Source: Verrucomicrobiota bacterium
GTDB lineage: Bacteria; Verrucomicrobiota; Verrucomicrobiia; Opitutales; Opitutaceae
Direction: 5' to 3'
Assembly: GCA_023432225.1 (NCBI GenBank)
Contig: JAEYUW010000012.1
Location: forward strand, 1-64,000
DNA: 64,000 nucleotides
Under the pieces are notes generated by a model. The model made no database searches and had not been told where the DNA came from. It saw only the letters and a program-made list of their open reading frames with translations. Numbering within the stretch: position 1 is the first letter of the stretch; the number at the start of each line of letters is the position of its first letter. This document shows, one piece after another, positions 8,676 to 16,161 of the stretch. A program made the translations under genes and the position numbers.

Positions 8676-8906
8676 TTAGGCCTTGGTGACGAGGCCGGCC
8701 TTGATGGCCTTGACCGCGACCCAGACGCGCTTGGTGCCGCCGTTGGGCATCTTGACGCGGATCTTCTGCAGGTTCGGGCGGAACTTGCGCGGGGTCTTGG
8801 AGGTGGTGTGCGTGCCGATACCACCGCTCTTCTTGGACTGACCCTTACGGTTGATGATGCTGCCCTTGACGGGGCGCTTGCCAGTGATTGCGCAAATTCG
8901 TGCCAT
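8676..8906 (-). CDS. rpmB: 50S ribosomal protein L28
   Basis: Structural protein of the large ribosomal subunit, 76 residues. It begins MARICAITGKRP and contains the family core RKFRPNLQKIRVK followed by KRVWVAVKAIKAGLV. No zinc-binding cysteine pairs are present; the single Cys near the start is typical of the Cys-minus form. The start at 8906 fits the family N-terminus. It has its own terminator, so it is probably monocistronic, a common arrangement when L28 is separated from L33. Confidence 0.96.
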   Translation of the reverse strand: MARICAITGKRPVKGSIINRKGQSKKSGGIGTHTTSKTPRKFRPNLQKIRVKMPNGGTKRVWVAVKAIKAGLVTKA

Positions 8907-8991
8907 GATGTTTGTCGAGTTAAAGGGTCGTGAGTAAAGGTCCGCGTTTGCGCTACGCAAGGGAAATTTCCTCGGCCGCGCAAATCGTGCC

Positions 8992-10017
8992 TCAGTCGCG
9001 CAAAGCGTGGAGCGCCTGAAACTTCTGGCCCATGTTGCCGGGGTGGAGCAGGTGCATGAGGTCGTTCTTGCGGCGGCTGAAACGGCCCGCTTCGGCCGTG
9101 ACCAGCGCCTGCATCGCTTTCGCCGCGCGCTTGGTCAGGAAAGCCTCCTGCGACTCGACCAGCGCCTCGCCGAAACCGTTCTGCTGCAGTTCATCGACCA
9201 GCCAGTCCCAGCAAACATGGCCGGTCAGGTCGATCTCGCCGGGGCGATCGAGCACATCGTCGCCCTGTTCCTGACGCGAGTAGGTGCGGATGCTGCCCTG
9301 CGGCAGCTCTTCGGCCAACACGTTCCAAGTGCGGCCGTAATCGAAGGCCAGAAACAGGCCCGTCCACGGTTGCGCGACCATGTGGCGGAGCAACGGCACC
9401 GTGCGGAGCGGCAGATCGATGTGGTAGCCTTCCGGCGCCTCGCGGGGCAACCGGTCGGCCGAGGCTGCGAGTTCGGCGGTCATCGTTGCCAACTCGACCT
9501 CACGCAACTCGTCGCCCTCGAGCACCACGCCGAGTTCGCGCCACGCGCCGTCGCGGCGGACGACGCGGTGGAACGGCTGCGCGTCGAACAGCTCGTTGGA
9601 AAACACGACGCAGCGTCCGCGCATCTCGATCGGCTGCGGATACGAGATCGTGCGATAGCTCTTAAACGGGTGCGCGACGTCGCGAAACGCGCCCGCGCCG
9701 GGCTCCGCGCCGACTTCGACGAGTTCGTAGTCCGCCGGATTTTTCCCCGCGAGCAGCCCGACGGCGGCATCCGCGACTAGTTCACCGAACACAGGACTGA
9801 AACTCGTTGCGGTGTAGAAATCCGAGCCCTTGTCGCGTCCGACACGTCGCCGCGTCGGCGACGTGTAGTAGCCGACCGTCGGGTGGAAGAGCGCGAGCTC
9901 CATGTAGCGCGCAAACGACACGCCGGTGGCGGCGTGTGGCTCGGTGCGGAAGACTTCGCGGAAGGCGACGGAGGAACCCATTTGCCAACCAAGGCATTTC
10001 CGCACTCGCTTGGCCAT
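8992..10017 (-). CDS. MidA/NDUFAF7-like SAM-dependent methyltransferase
   Basis: About 341 residues resembling the MidA/NDUFAF7 (DUF185) family, arginine methyltransferases in mitochondria. Visible blocks are SFARYMELALFHPTVGYY, the KGSDFYTATSFSPVFGELVA block, SNELFDAQPFHRV and FLAFDYGRTW. The glycine-rich SAM loop reads VEVGAEPGAGAF instead of the usual GxGxG form, and the protein is shorter than many homologues, so activity is uncertain. The start at 10017 is one of several candidates (10038, 9981). With 10017, its ATG overlaps the divergent ctpA ATG in the tetranucleotide CATG. Confidence 0.8.
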   Translation of the reverse strand: MAKRVRKCLGWQMGSSVAFREVFRTEPHAATGVSFARYMELALFHPTVGYYTSPTRRRVGRDKGSDFYTATSFSPVFGELVADAAVGLLAGKNPADYELVEVGAEPGAGAFRDVAHPFKSYRTISYPQPIEMRGRCVVFSNELFDAQPFHRVVRRDGAWRELGVVLEGDELREVELATMTAELAASADRLPREAPEGYHIDLPLRTVPLLRHMVAQPWTGLFLAFDYGRTWNVLAEELPQGSIRTYSRQEQGDDVLDRPGEIDLTGHVCWDWLVDELQQNGFGEALVESQEAFLTKRAAKAMQALVTAEAGRFSRRKNDLMHLLHPGNMGQKFQALHALRD

Positions 10018-11311
10018 GCTCAAAAGGCTTTCCGCCATTCTCGTCGCTGCTGTGCTGGGCTTTGTGCTCGCGCACTTCGCCGCGCGGCAGTTTGGCGCGC
10101 CGAGCTGGTGGCCGAATCGCGAGCGCGATCGGAACGTCCGTTATTTCCGCGACGTGCTCGACACGGTGAAGCAATACTACGTCGACGAGAAGAAGGCCGA
10201 CTACAACGCCCTCACGCGCGCCGCGCTGCGCGGCATGCTCAGCGAACTCGATCCGCACTCGGAGTTTCTCGACGCCGAGGCTTACAGTGAGACCGAGGAG
10301 GAGTTGAACAACGAGTTCAACGGCGTCGGCATTCAGGTCGAGGAGCGCGATCACCACATCGTCGTCATCACCACGATCGCCGACACGCCGGCGGAGCGAG
10401 CCGGCATCCGTCGCGGCGATCGCATCGTGAGCATCGACGGGAAGGCGATTGACGATCCAAGCACGGACAAAGTCGTGCGGCTCATTCGCGGCGAACCAGG
10501 CACGCCGGTGAAAATGGTTTTCTTTCGTCCGAGCATCGACCGCGAGGTCACCTACAACCTGAAACGCGAGCGCATCCGCCTGCGCAGCGTGCGCAACACC
10601 CAGATTTCCACCGACGGCATCGGCTACACGCAGATCACGCAGTTCAGCGAGCGCACCGGCGAGGAGTTCGACGCCGCGCTAAAGGAACTCGAGCAGCGCG
10701 GCATGCGCGCACTCGTGCTGGACCTGCGCAACAATCCCGGCGGCCTGCTCGATGCCGCGATGGAGGTGTGCGACCAGTTCTTCGACAAGGGTGAGTTGAT
10801 CGCCTACACGCAGGGACGCACGAAGGAGTCGCGCGAGGAGTTTCTGGCCGAGAACAACCATTCGCGCCGCACCTATCCGATCGCCGTGCTCGTGAACGGC
10901 GGCACGGCCAGCGCGGCCGAGATCGTTTCCGGTGCACTCAAAGACACGAAGCGCGCGGTGATCGTGGGCGAAAAGACTTTCGGCAAAGGCTCCGTGCAAA
11001 GCATCATCGAAATGCAAAACGGCGAAGGCATCCGCCTCACCACGGCGCGCTACTACACGCCGAGCGGCATCACGATTCACGAGAAAGGCATCCAGCCGCA
11101 GGTGGAACTCGAGATGTCCGCTGACGACGAAGTCCGCCTGCGCATCCAGCAATCGCGCACCGACCTCGTCGAGCCGGCGGAGTTTGCCGACCGATTCGGC
11201 TTTCCGCCCGTGGAGGATACGCAGCGCAACGCCGCGGAAGAAATCCTGCGCGGCGTGATGGTCGTGCGACCGAGCGCGACGATGGTGCCGGTTCCCGCAA
11301 CGAAGATGTGA
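10016..11311 (+). CDS. ctpA: C-terminal processing peptidase (S41 family, CtpA/Prc type)
   Basis: Periplasmic serine protease that trims C-termini. It is 431 residues with an N-terminal signal or anchor (MLKRLSAILVAAVLGFVLAH), a PDZ domain near residues 85-170 (FNGVGIQVEE to RGEPGTPV) and the S41 catalytic domain. The nucleophile serine lies in NGGTASAAEIV and the general-base lysine in GEKTFGKGSVQ. The start at 10016 gives the clean signal sequence; the frame is open further upstream but that part would cover the divergent gene. Substrates are unknown. Confidence 0.93.
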   Translation: MLKRLSAILVAAVLGFVLAHFAARQFGAPSWWPNRERDRNVRYFRDVLDTVKQYYVDEKKADYNALTRAALRGMLSELDPHSEFLDAEAYSETEEELNNEFNGVGIQVEERDHHIVVITTIADTPAERAGIRRGDRIVSIDGKAIDDPSTDKVVRLIRGEPGTPVKMVFFRPSIDREVTYNLKRERIRLRSVRNTQISTDGIGYTQITQFSERTGEEFDAALKELEQRGMRALVLDLRNNPGGLLDAAMEVCDQFFDKGELIAYTQGRTKESREEFLAENNHSRRTYPIAVLVNGGTASAAEIVSGALKDTKRAVIVGEKTFGKGSVQSIIEMQNGEGIRLTTARYYTPSGITIHEKGIQPQVELEMSADDEVRLRIQQSRTDLVEPAEFADRFGFPPVEDTQRNAAEEILRGVMVVRPSATMVPVPATKM

Positions 11312-11349
11312 ACCTGCCAATGGCACACGGCACCGAGAATGCATTTCCT

Positions 11350-11372
11350 GTAGCGGCGGACTATGGCCGCCG
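11350..11372 (+). repeat. Single-arm REP
   Basis: GTAG followed by CGGCGG, a 7-nt loop and CCGCCG. It lies 38 bp after the ctpA stop and directly ahead of a two-arm element at 11384. No facing arm of the same stem is visible. Confidence 0.6.
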
Positions 11373-11383
11373 AAATCTCTCTA

Positions 11384-11440
11384 GGTGGAGCGGATTGACC
11401 TCAATCCGCTCCGAACGCGTTGAGGTCAACGCGTTCCACC
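11384..11440. repeat. REPIN with unlike arms, GTGG-head type
   Basis: The left arm stem is AGCGGATTGA/TCAATCCGCT. The right arm stem, read on the minus strand, is AACGCGTTGA/TCAACGCGTT. Both are headed by GTGG with a CC loop. The two arms share the backbone but not the stem bases, and each is fully paired. Related copies are at 54489 and 57455. It lies 31 bp upstream of tsaD. Confidence 0.8.
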
Positions 11441-11471
11441 CTCACCGGCGAACGCACCGGAGAGCTTCGCG

Positions 11472-12626
11472 ATGATCTTCGCCCTCGAAAGTTCCTGCGA
11501 TGAGACCGCGGTGGCGGTGTTCGATCCGGCGCGCGGTTTCGCGGGCGAATGGGTGCACAGTCAGATCGCGCTCCATGAGGCTTACGGCGGCGTCGTGCCC
11601 GATCTCGCGAGCCGCGAACACCTCCAGCATTTCGCCCCACTCGTGCAGCGCGCGCTGGGTGTCGTGTCACCCGGACAGGTGACGCAGATCGCCGTCACTC
11701 GTGGTCCCGGCCTCGCGGCGTGCCTCGCAATGGGTTTGTCTGTCGCGAAGAGCCTCGGTCTCGCGTGGCGCGTGCCGGTGGTCGGCGTGAACCACCTGCG
11801 CGCGCACGCGTTCTCGCCGTTCATCGCGCTGCATGAGCAGGCGCCGGCGGATTTCGACGCGGCGTTTGCGCGCTTGTTGCCGCACCTCGGTCTGCTCGTC
11901 TCGGGCGGCAATACCGCGCTCTTCACCATCGACGAGGAGCGACGAATCAAGCTCATCGCCGCCACGATGGACGATGCTGCCGGCGAGGCGCTCGACAAGG
12001 GTGCGAAACTCCTCGGTCTCGGCTATCCGGGCGGACCGCAGGTGGAGAGACTCGCGCGCACCGGCGATGCGAAAGCTTTTCAGTTCCCCAAGGCGGTCGC
12101 GCAGAAAGCCACGCTCGATTTCAGTTTCTCCGGCCTCAAGACCAGCCTCCGTTACACGCTCGAAAAGATGAGCCCCGAGGAGATCGAACGCCACAAGGCC
12201 GATCTCTGCGCCAGCTACCAGCACGCCGTGATGGACGCGCTCGTGCGCAAGGCGCGGCTCGCGTTCGATCGCGGCGATGTAGGGCGGGGTCTCCCGACCC
12301 CGCCGAGCGAGCGCGGCGCAGTTGTCGATTCGCGGCGGGGTCAGGAGACCCCGCCCTACACGGAAGGCGTGCCGTTCCGCAGCGTCGGACTTTCGGGTGG
12401 TGTCGCGAACAACAAAGTCCTGCAGGGCGAGATCGAAAAGCTCGCGATGCAGCGCCAGGTGCCCTTCTTCCGCGCGCGTCCGCAGCACACGGGCGACAAC
12501 GCGGGCATGATCGCGTTTGCCGCGTGGGCCGAGCGCGAACCTGGCGGTGTCGCGGGAAACTCGGACGGAACGAGCGGAGCAGGCTTTGACTTGGAGATAG
12601 CGCCGAGCTTGGCTCTGGCGCGATGA
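11472..12626 (+). CDS. tsaD: tRNA N6-adenosine threonylcarbamoyltransferase TsaD, with in-frame REPIN
   Basis: Transfers the threonylcarbamoyl group to A37 of ANN-decoding tRNAs together with TsaB and TsaE; normally essential. It is 384 residues with N-terminal ALESSCDETAVAV, the metal ligands in VGVNHLRAHAFSP, LVSGGNTALF, the DDAAGEALDKGAKLLGLGYP block and C-terminal SGGVANNK with the following TGDNAGMIA. Residues about 270-296 (GRGLPTPPSERGAVVDSRRG and following) are encoded by an 81-bp REPIN, exactly 27 codons, placed in the loop before the SGGVANN strand. The last 4 bp overlap the next gene. Confidence 0.95.
   Translation: MIFALESSCDETAVAVFDPARGFAGEWVHSQIALHEAYGGVVPDLASREHLQHFAPLVQRALGVVSPGQVTQIAVTRGPGLAACLAMGLSVAKSLGLAWRVPVVGVNHLRAHAFSPFIALHEQAPADFDAAFARLLPHLGLLVSGGNTALFTIDEERRIKLIAATMDDAAGEALDKGAKLLGLGYPGGPQVERLARTGDAKAFQFPKAVAQKATLDFSFSGLKTSLRYTLEKMSPEEIERHKADLCASYQHAVMDALVRKARLAFDRGDVGRGLPTPPSERGAVVDSRRGQETPPYTEGVPFRSVGLSGGVANNKVLQGEIEKLAMQRQVPFFRARPQHTGDNAGMIAFAAWAEREPGGVAGNSDGTSGAGFDLEIAPSLALAR
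12279..12359. repeat. REPIN inserted in frame inside tsaD
   Basis: GTAG-headed arms with stem GCGGGGTC/GACCCCGC, the same pair of arms as at 1655-1731 but in the opposite order. It is 81 bp long and free of stops in the tsaD frame. It encodes a Pro/Arg/Gly-rich insert that the rest of TsaD does not need. Confidence 0.88.
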
Positions 12627-14764
12627 AGATCCCCGTTGCTGTTGCGGTCTGCCTCCTCGTCACCGGTTCGAGTTTTGCGTCCGCCATCGATCGCGAGGCG
12701 CTCGTCACGCGCCACAATCCGGTCGTGCGCAGCGTCGATTACGATTCGCCGCTGACGGTCGGCAATGGCGGCTTCGCGTTCAGTGTCGACGTCACGGGAC
12801 TCCAGACTTTCCCCACCGAGTATCATCGCAACGGCATCCCGGTGGAGACGCTCTCGCGCTGGGCATGGGTGCAGGACGAAAATCCCGCTGGCTACAAGCT
12901 GGCCGACGCCAATCGCAACTACACGCATCCCGACGGCTCGGTGCATCCGTATCCGACGAGCAGCAACTCGCCGGCGGGCGAGTGGCTGCGCCGCAATCCG
13001 CGCAATCATCCGCTCGGCCAGATCGCGCTCGCTTGGAAAAAGGCGGACGGCACCGAGTTCACGTCCGCGGACGTGCGCGACATCGAGCAGACGCTCGATC
13101 TCTGGCACGGCGTCATCCGCAGCCGGTTTTCGCTCGGCGGCCAACGCGTCGAGGTGACGACGGCGTGCCTGCCCGACGAGGACACGGTTGCGCTGCGCAT
13201 CGAGTCGGACCTCGTCGCCACGGGCGAGTTGGCCGTGAAGCTCGCGTTTCCGCGCGGCCATGATCCGAAGGTGAAGAACACGCCCGCGTTCGACTGGTCG
13301 CAGCCGGAGGCGCACACCTCGACGTTGACGAGTCCGCAGCAAATCGCGCGGCGCGTGAATGGATTCGAATATGCCGTGACGCTCAGCCGCGCGGCCGAAG
13401 TGGCGCCGACCGCGCCGCACACGTTCTTTGTCCGCGGCGAACGCGGCACGCGCGTGCTGGAGCTCGCGGTGAATTTCGGAACGCAGCCGCGCGCGAACGT
13501 CGCGGTGGATTTCGCGCGGGCGGCGGCTTATTGGCCGAAATTCTGGCAGCAGAGCGCCGCGGCCGATTTCTCCGGCAGCACCAACCCGCTCGCGCCGAAG
13601 CTCGAGCGTCGCATCGTCCTTTCGCAATACTTGATGGCGGTGCAGATGGCCGGCGACGTGCCGCCGCAGGAGAGCGGCCTCACTTGCAGCACCTGGTATG
13701 GCAAGCACCACACCGAGATGATCTGGTGGCACGCGGCGCATTTTCCGCTGTGGGGCCATGCAGAGATGCTCGCGCGCAACGTCGACTGGTATCGGCAAAA
13801 GCTCCCGGTCGCGCGCGAACTGGCGCAAAGCCGCGGCCTGCGCGGCGCGCGTTGGGCGAAAATGGTCGGCCCCGATCTGCGCGAGAGCCCGGGCGGCAAT
13901 CCGCTGATCGTCTGGAACCAGCCGCACATGGTTTATCTGTGCGAGCTGCTCTACCGCGCTGCACCGACGCGCGAAACGCTCGATCGCTACGGCGAGTTGG
14001 TGCAGGAAACGGCGGATTGCATGGCATCGATGCTGTGGCTCGACCCGAAGCGCGAGCGCTACGTGCTCGGTCCGCCGGTCTGGATCGTGCAGGAAATCTA
14101 CGATCAATCGAAGGCGCAGAACCCGACCTTTGAGCTGGCCTACTGGCGTTGGGCGCTCGGTCTGGCGCAACAGTGGCGCGAGCGGCGTGGCTTGCCGCGG
14201 GAAAAATCGTGGGACGACGTCATCGCGCGCCTGTCGCCGTTGCCGGTGAAGGACGGCAAATACGTCGGCGTCGAATCGACGCCTGACACTTGGGAAAACG
14301 TCGCCAGCCGGCACGATCATCCGTCGATGCTGATGGCGCTCGGCGTGTTGCCGGAGACGTCCGCGGTCGACCGCGCAACGATGGACCGCACTCTTACCGC
14401 GGTGTTACAACAGTGGGATTGGCCCACGAAGATTTGGGGGTGGGATTATCCGATGGTCGCGATGACGGCGTTTCGACTCGGACGACCGGCTGAGGGAATC
14501 GAGTTCCTACTGCGCGACGGCCCGAACAACGTTTATCTGCCGAACGGTCACGCGCCGGTGCGCAGCGACGAGGCGCTGCCGGCGAACGCGCCGCCCGGCG
14601 CGCGGCGTCGCGAGATCGCGGTCTATTTGCCGGCGAACGGATCGTTTCTCGCGGCGGTGTCGCTCATGCTCGGCGGTTGGGATGGTGCGAACAGCGAGCA
14701 TCCCGGCGTTCCGCGTGACGGAACGTGGGTCGTGAAGGCGGAAGGCTGGAAGCCGCTGCCATGA
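12623..14764 (+). CDS. Secreted glycosidase with a predicted (alpha/alpha)6 fold
   Basis: A 713-residue secreted protein with signal peptide MKIPVAVAVCLLVTGSSFAS. An N-terminal beta-rich domain (PLTVGNGGFAFSVDVTGLQT onward) is followed by a helical catalytic domain with STWYGKHHTEMIWWHAAHFP, YGELVQETADCMASML and IWGWDYPMVAMTAFRLGR. The layout resembles the GH65/GH95-type six-hairpin glycosidases, but I cannot assign a CAZy family. The likely acid is in the HTEMIWW or WDYPM region, which is an inference. Its ATG overlaps the tsaD stop and its stop overlaps the GH28 start, both as ATGA. Confidence 0.75.
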   Translation: MKIPVAVAVCLLVTGSSFASAIDREALVTRHNPVVRSVDYDSPLTVGNGGFAFSVDVTGLQTFPTEYHRNGIPVETLSRWAWVQDENPAGYKLADANRNYTHPDGSVHPYPTSSNSPAGEWLRRNPRNHPLGQIALAWKKADGTEFTSADVRDIEQTLDLWHGVIRSRFSLGGQRVEVTTACLPDEDTVALRIESDLVATGELAVKLAFPRGHDPKVKNTPAFDWSQPEAHTSTLTSPQQIARRVNGFEYAVTLSRAAEVAPTAPHTFFVRGERGTRVLELAVNFGTQPRANVAVDFARAAAYWPKFWQQSAAADFSGSTNPLAPKLERRIVLSQYLMAVQMAGDVPPQESGLTCSTWYGKHHTEMIWWHAAHFPLWGHAEMLARNVDWYRQKLPVARELAQSRGLRGARWAKMVGPDLRESPGGNPLIVWNQPHMVYLCELLYRAAPTRETLDRYGELVQETADCMASMLWLDPKRERYVLGPPVWIVQEIYDQSKAQNPTFELAYWRWALGLAQQWRERRGLPREKSWDDVIARLSPLPVKDGKYVGVESTPDTWENVASRHDHPSMLMALGVLPETSAVDRATMDRTLTAVLQQWDWPTKIWGWDYPMVAMTAFRLGRPAEGIEFLLRDGPNNVYLPNGHAPVRSDEALPANAPPGARRREIAVYLPANGSFLAAVSLMLGGWDGANSEHPGVPRDGTWVVKAEGWKPLP

Positions 14765-16098
14765 GAGAAGATTGCCTCGGAAAAGTAGCGCCGGCTTCCA
14801 GCCGGCAGTTTGCTGCTGCGGAGCCGGCTGGAAGCCGGCGCTACGGCCGAGCCTTCGCCGTCTTGATGGCGCTGTTGGCTACCGTTTCCGCTTCTGCGCG
14901 CGATTTCGCTGTGACCGCGTTCGGTGCGGTCGCCAACGACGACGTGCTCGACACGGCCGCGATCCAACGCGCTATCGACGACGCCAGCGCGGCTGGCGGT
15001 GGACGCGTGGTGTTGGCGGGCGGCACGTTTCGCAGCGGAGCGTTGTTTCTCCGCCAAGGCGTGGAGTTTCACGTCGCCGCGGACGCGACGCTGCTCGGCT
15101 CGAACAGAATCGAGGATTACCCGCGCGCGCTGACGCGCGTGGAAGGCAAGCGCCAGGAGTGGCGCGTGGCGTTGCTCAATGGCGTCGAACTCACGGGCGT
15201 GCGCTTGAGTGGCACGGGTGTGGTCGATGGCAACGGGATCATGTTCTGGGCGGCGTTTTGGCAGCGGCGGAAGGAGAATCCGCGTTGCACGAACCTCGAG
15301 GTGGAACGGCCGCGTTTGCTGTTTCTCGATACCTGTCGCGACGTGCGGATTGAAGGACTGACGTTCCGCGATTCGGGTTTTTGGAATCTTCATCTTTATC
15401 GCTGCCGCGATGTATTGCTCGACGGCGTGACGGTGAAGGCGCCGGACTCCGGGCCGATCCGCGCGCCGAGTTCGGATGGCTTGGATCTGGACAGCTGCCG
15501 CGACGTTGTCGTGCGCCGCTGCCATTTCTCGGTCGGCGATGACTGTATCGCACTGAAGGGCACCAAGGGGCCGCGCGCGACGGAAGATGCCGACAGTCCG
15601 CCGGTGGAGAATATCCTGATCGAGGATTGTGTGTTCGGCGAAGGGCACGGCGTGCTCACGTGCGGCAGCGAAGCGACCGTGGTCCGTCAGGTGACGTTGC
15701 GTCGCTGCGTGGTGAAGGGAGCCAATAATCTGCTCAGCCTGAAACTCCGGCCGGATACGCCGCAGCGTTACGAGGACATTTTGATCGAAGACGTCGAACT
15801 TGCGGTCTCGGCGGGCGGCCGGTTGCTGAAGGTGCAGCCGTGGACGCAGTTCTTCGATCTGGCCGGCGCGGAGCCGCCGCGTTCGCAGGTGAGGAACGTC
15901 ACGCTGCGCAACGTGCGCGGCACGATCGGCGGCGTTGGCACGCTGCTCACGCATGCCACGGCGACGATCGAGGGTTTCACGCTGGAGAATATCGCGCTGA
16001 CGGCGACGGACGCGAAGCTCGCGACCGGCAAGGACGTTGACCTCACGGTGCGCGACGTGACGGTCAACGGCGCGGCGCTGGAGCGGGTCGTGAAGTAG
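14761..16098 (+). CDS. GH28 polygalacturonase-like enzyme
   Basis: Right-handed beta-helix glycosidase, probably acting on pectic galacturonan or rhamnogalacturonan; 445 residues from 14761. Conserved GH28 sites are the SSDGLDLDSC variant of NTD, GDDCIALKG, GEGHGVLTCGSE and a SLKLRPDT site near the RIK position. The true signal sequence is GRAFAVLMALLATVSASA. Between it and the start codon lies a 60-bp REPIN encoding 20 residues, whose right end gives the basic RRYGR. The stop codon TAG is the TAG of a second REPIN head at 16095. The start overlaps the upstream stop by ATGA. Confidence 0.88.
   Translation: MREDCLGKVAPASSRQFAAAEPAGSRRYGRAFAVLMALLATVSASARDFAVTAFGAVANDDVLDTAAIQRAIDDASAAGGGRVVLAGGTFRSGALFLRQGVEFHVAADATLLGSNRIEDYPRALTRVEGKRQEWRVALLNGVELTGVRLSGTGVVDGNGIMFWAAFWQRRKENPRCTNLEVERPRLLFLDTCRDVRIEGLTFRDSGFWNLHLYRCRDVLLDGVTVKAPDSGPIRAPSSDGLDLDSCRDVVVRRCHFSVGDDCIALKGTKGPRATEDADSPPVENILIEDCVFGEGHGVLTCGSEATVVRQVTLRRCVVKGANNLLSLKLRPDTPQRYEDILIEDVELAVSAGGRLLKVQPWTQFFDLAGAEPPRSQVRNVTLRNVRGTIGGVGTLLTHATATIEGFTLENIALTATDAKLATGKDVDLTVRDVTVNGAALERVVK
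14785..14844. repeat. REPIN inside the GH28 signal-peptide region
   Basis: Two identical GTAG-headed arms with stem GCCGGCT/AGCCGGC and a TCC loop. The 60 bp equal 20 codons and keep the GH28 frame open. It lies between the GH28 start codon and the hydrophobic core of the signal peptide. Confidence 0.88.
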
Positions 16099-16161
16099 GG
16101 CCGGTTTCAACCGGCCCGATTGAATTGTCGCTCCGTCGGGGCCGGCTGAAGCCGGCCCTAC
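16095..16161. repeat. REPIN that carries the stop codons of GH28 and uvrA
   Basis: The left head GTAG (16095-16098) contains the GH28 stop TAG. The right head CTAC (16158-16161) contains, on the minus strand, the uvrA stop TAG. Arm stems are GGGCCGGTT/AACCGGCCC and GGGCCGGCT/AGCCGGCCC, which differ by one compensatory pair. Confidence 0.9.

Noticed and set aside
12356..14320. Long open frame on the minus strand opposite the (alpha/alpha)6 glycosidase
   Set aside because: Shadow frame of a GC-rich gene: no recognisable domain, Arg/His-rich composition, fully covered by a sense gene with signal peptide and coupled starts.
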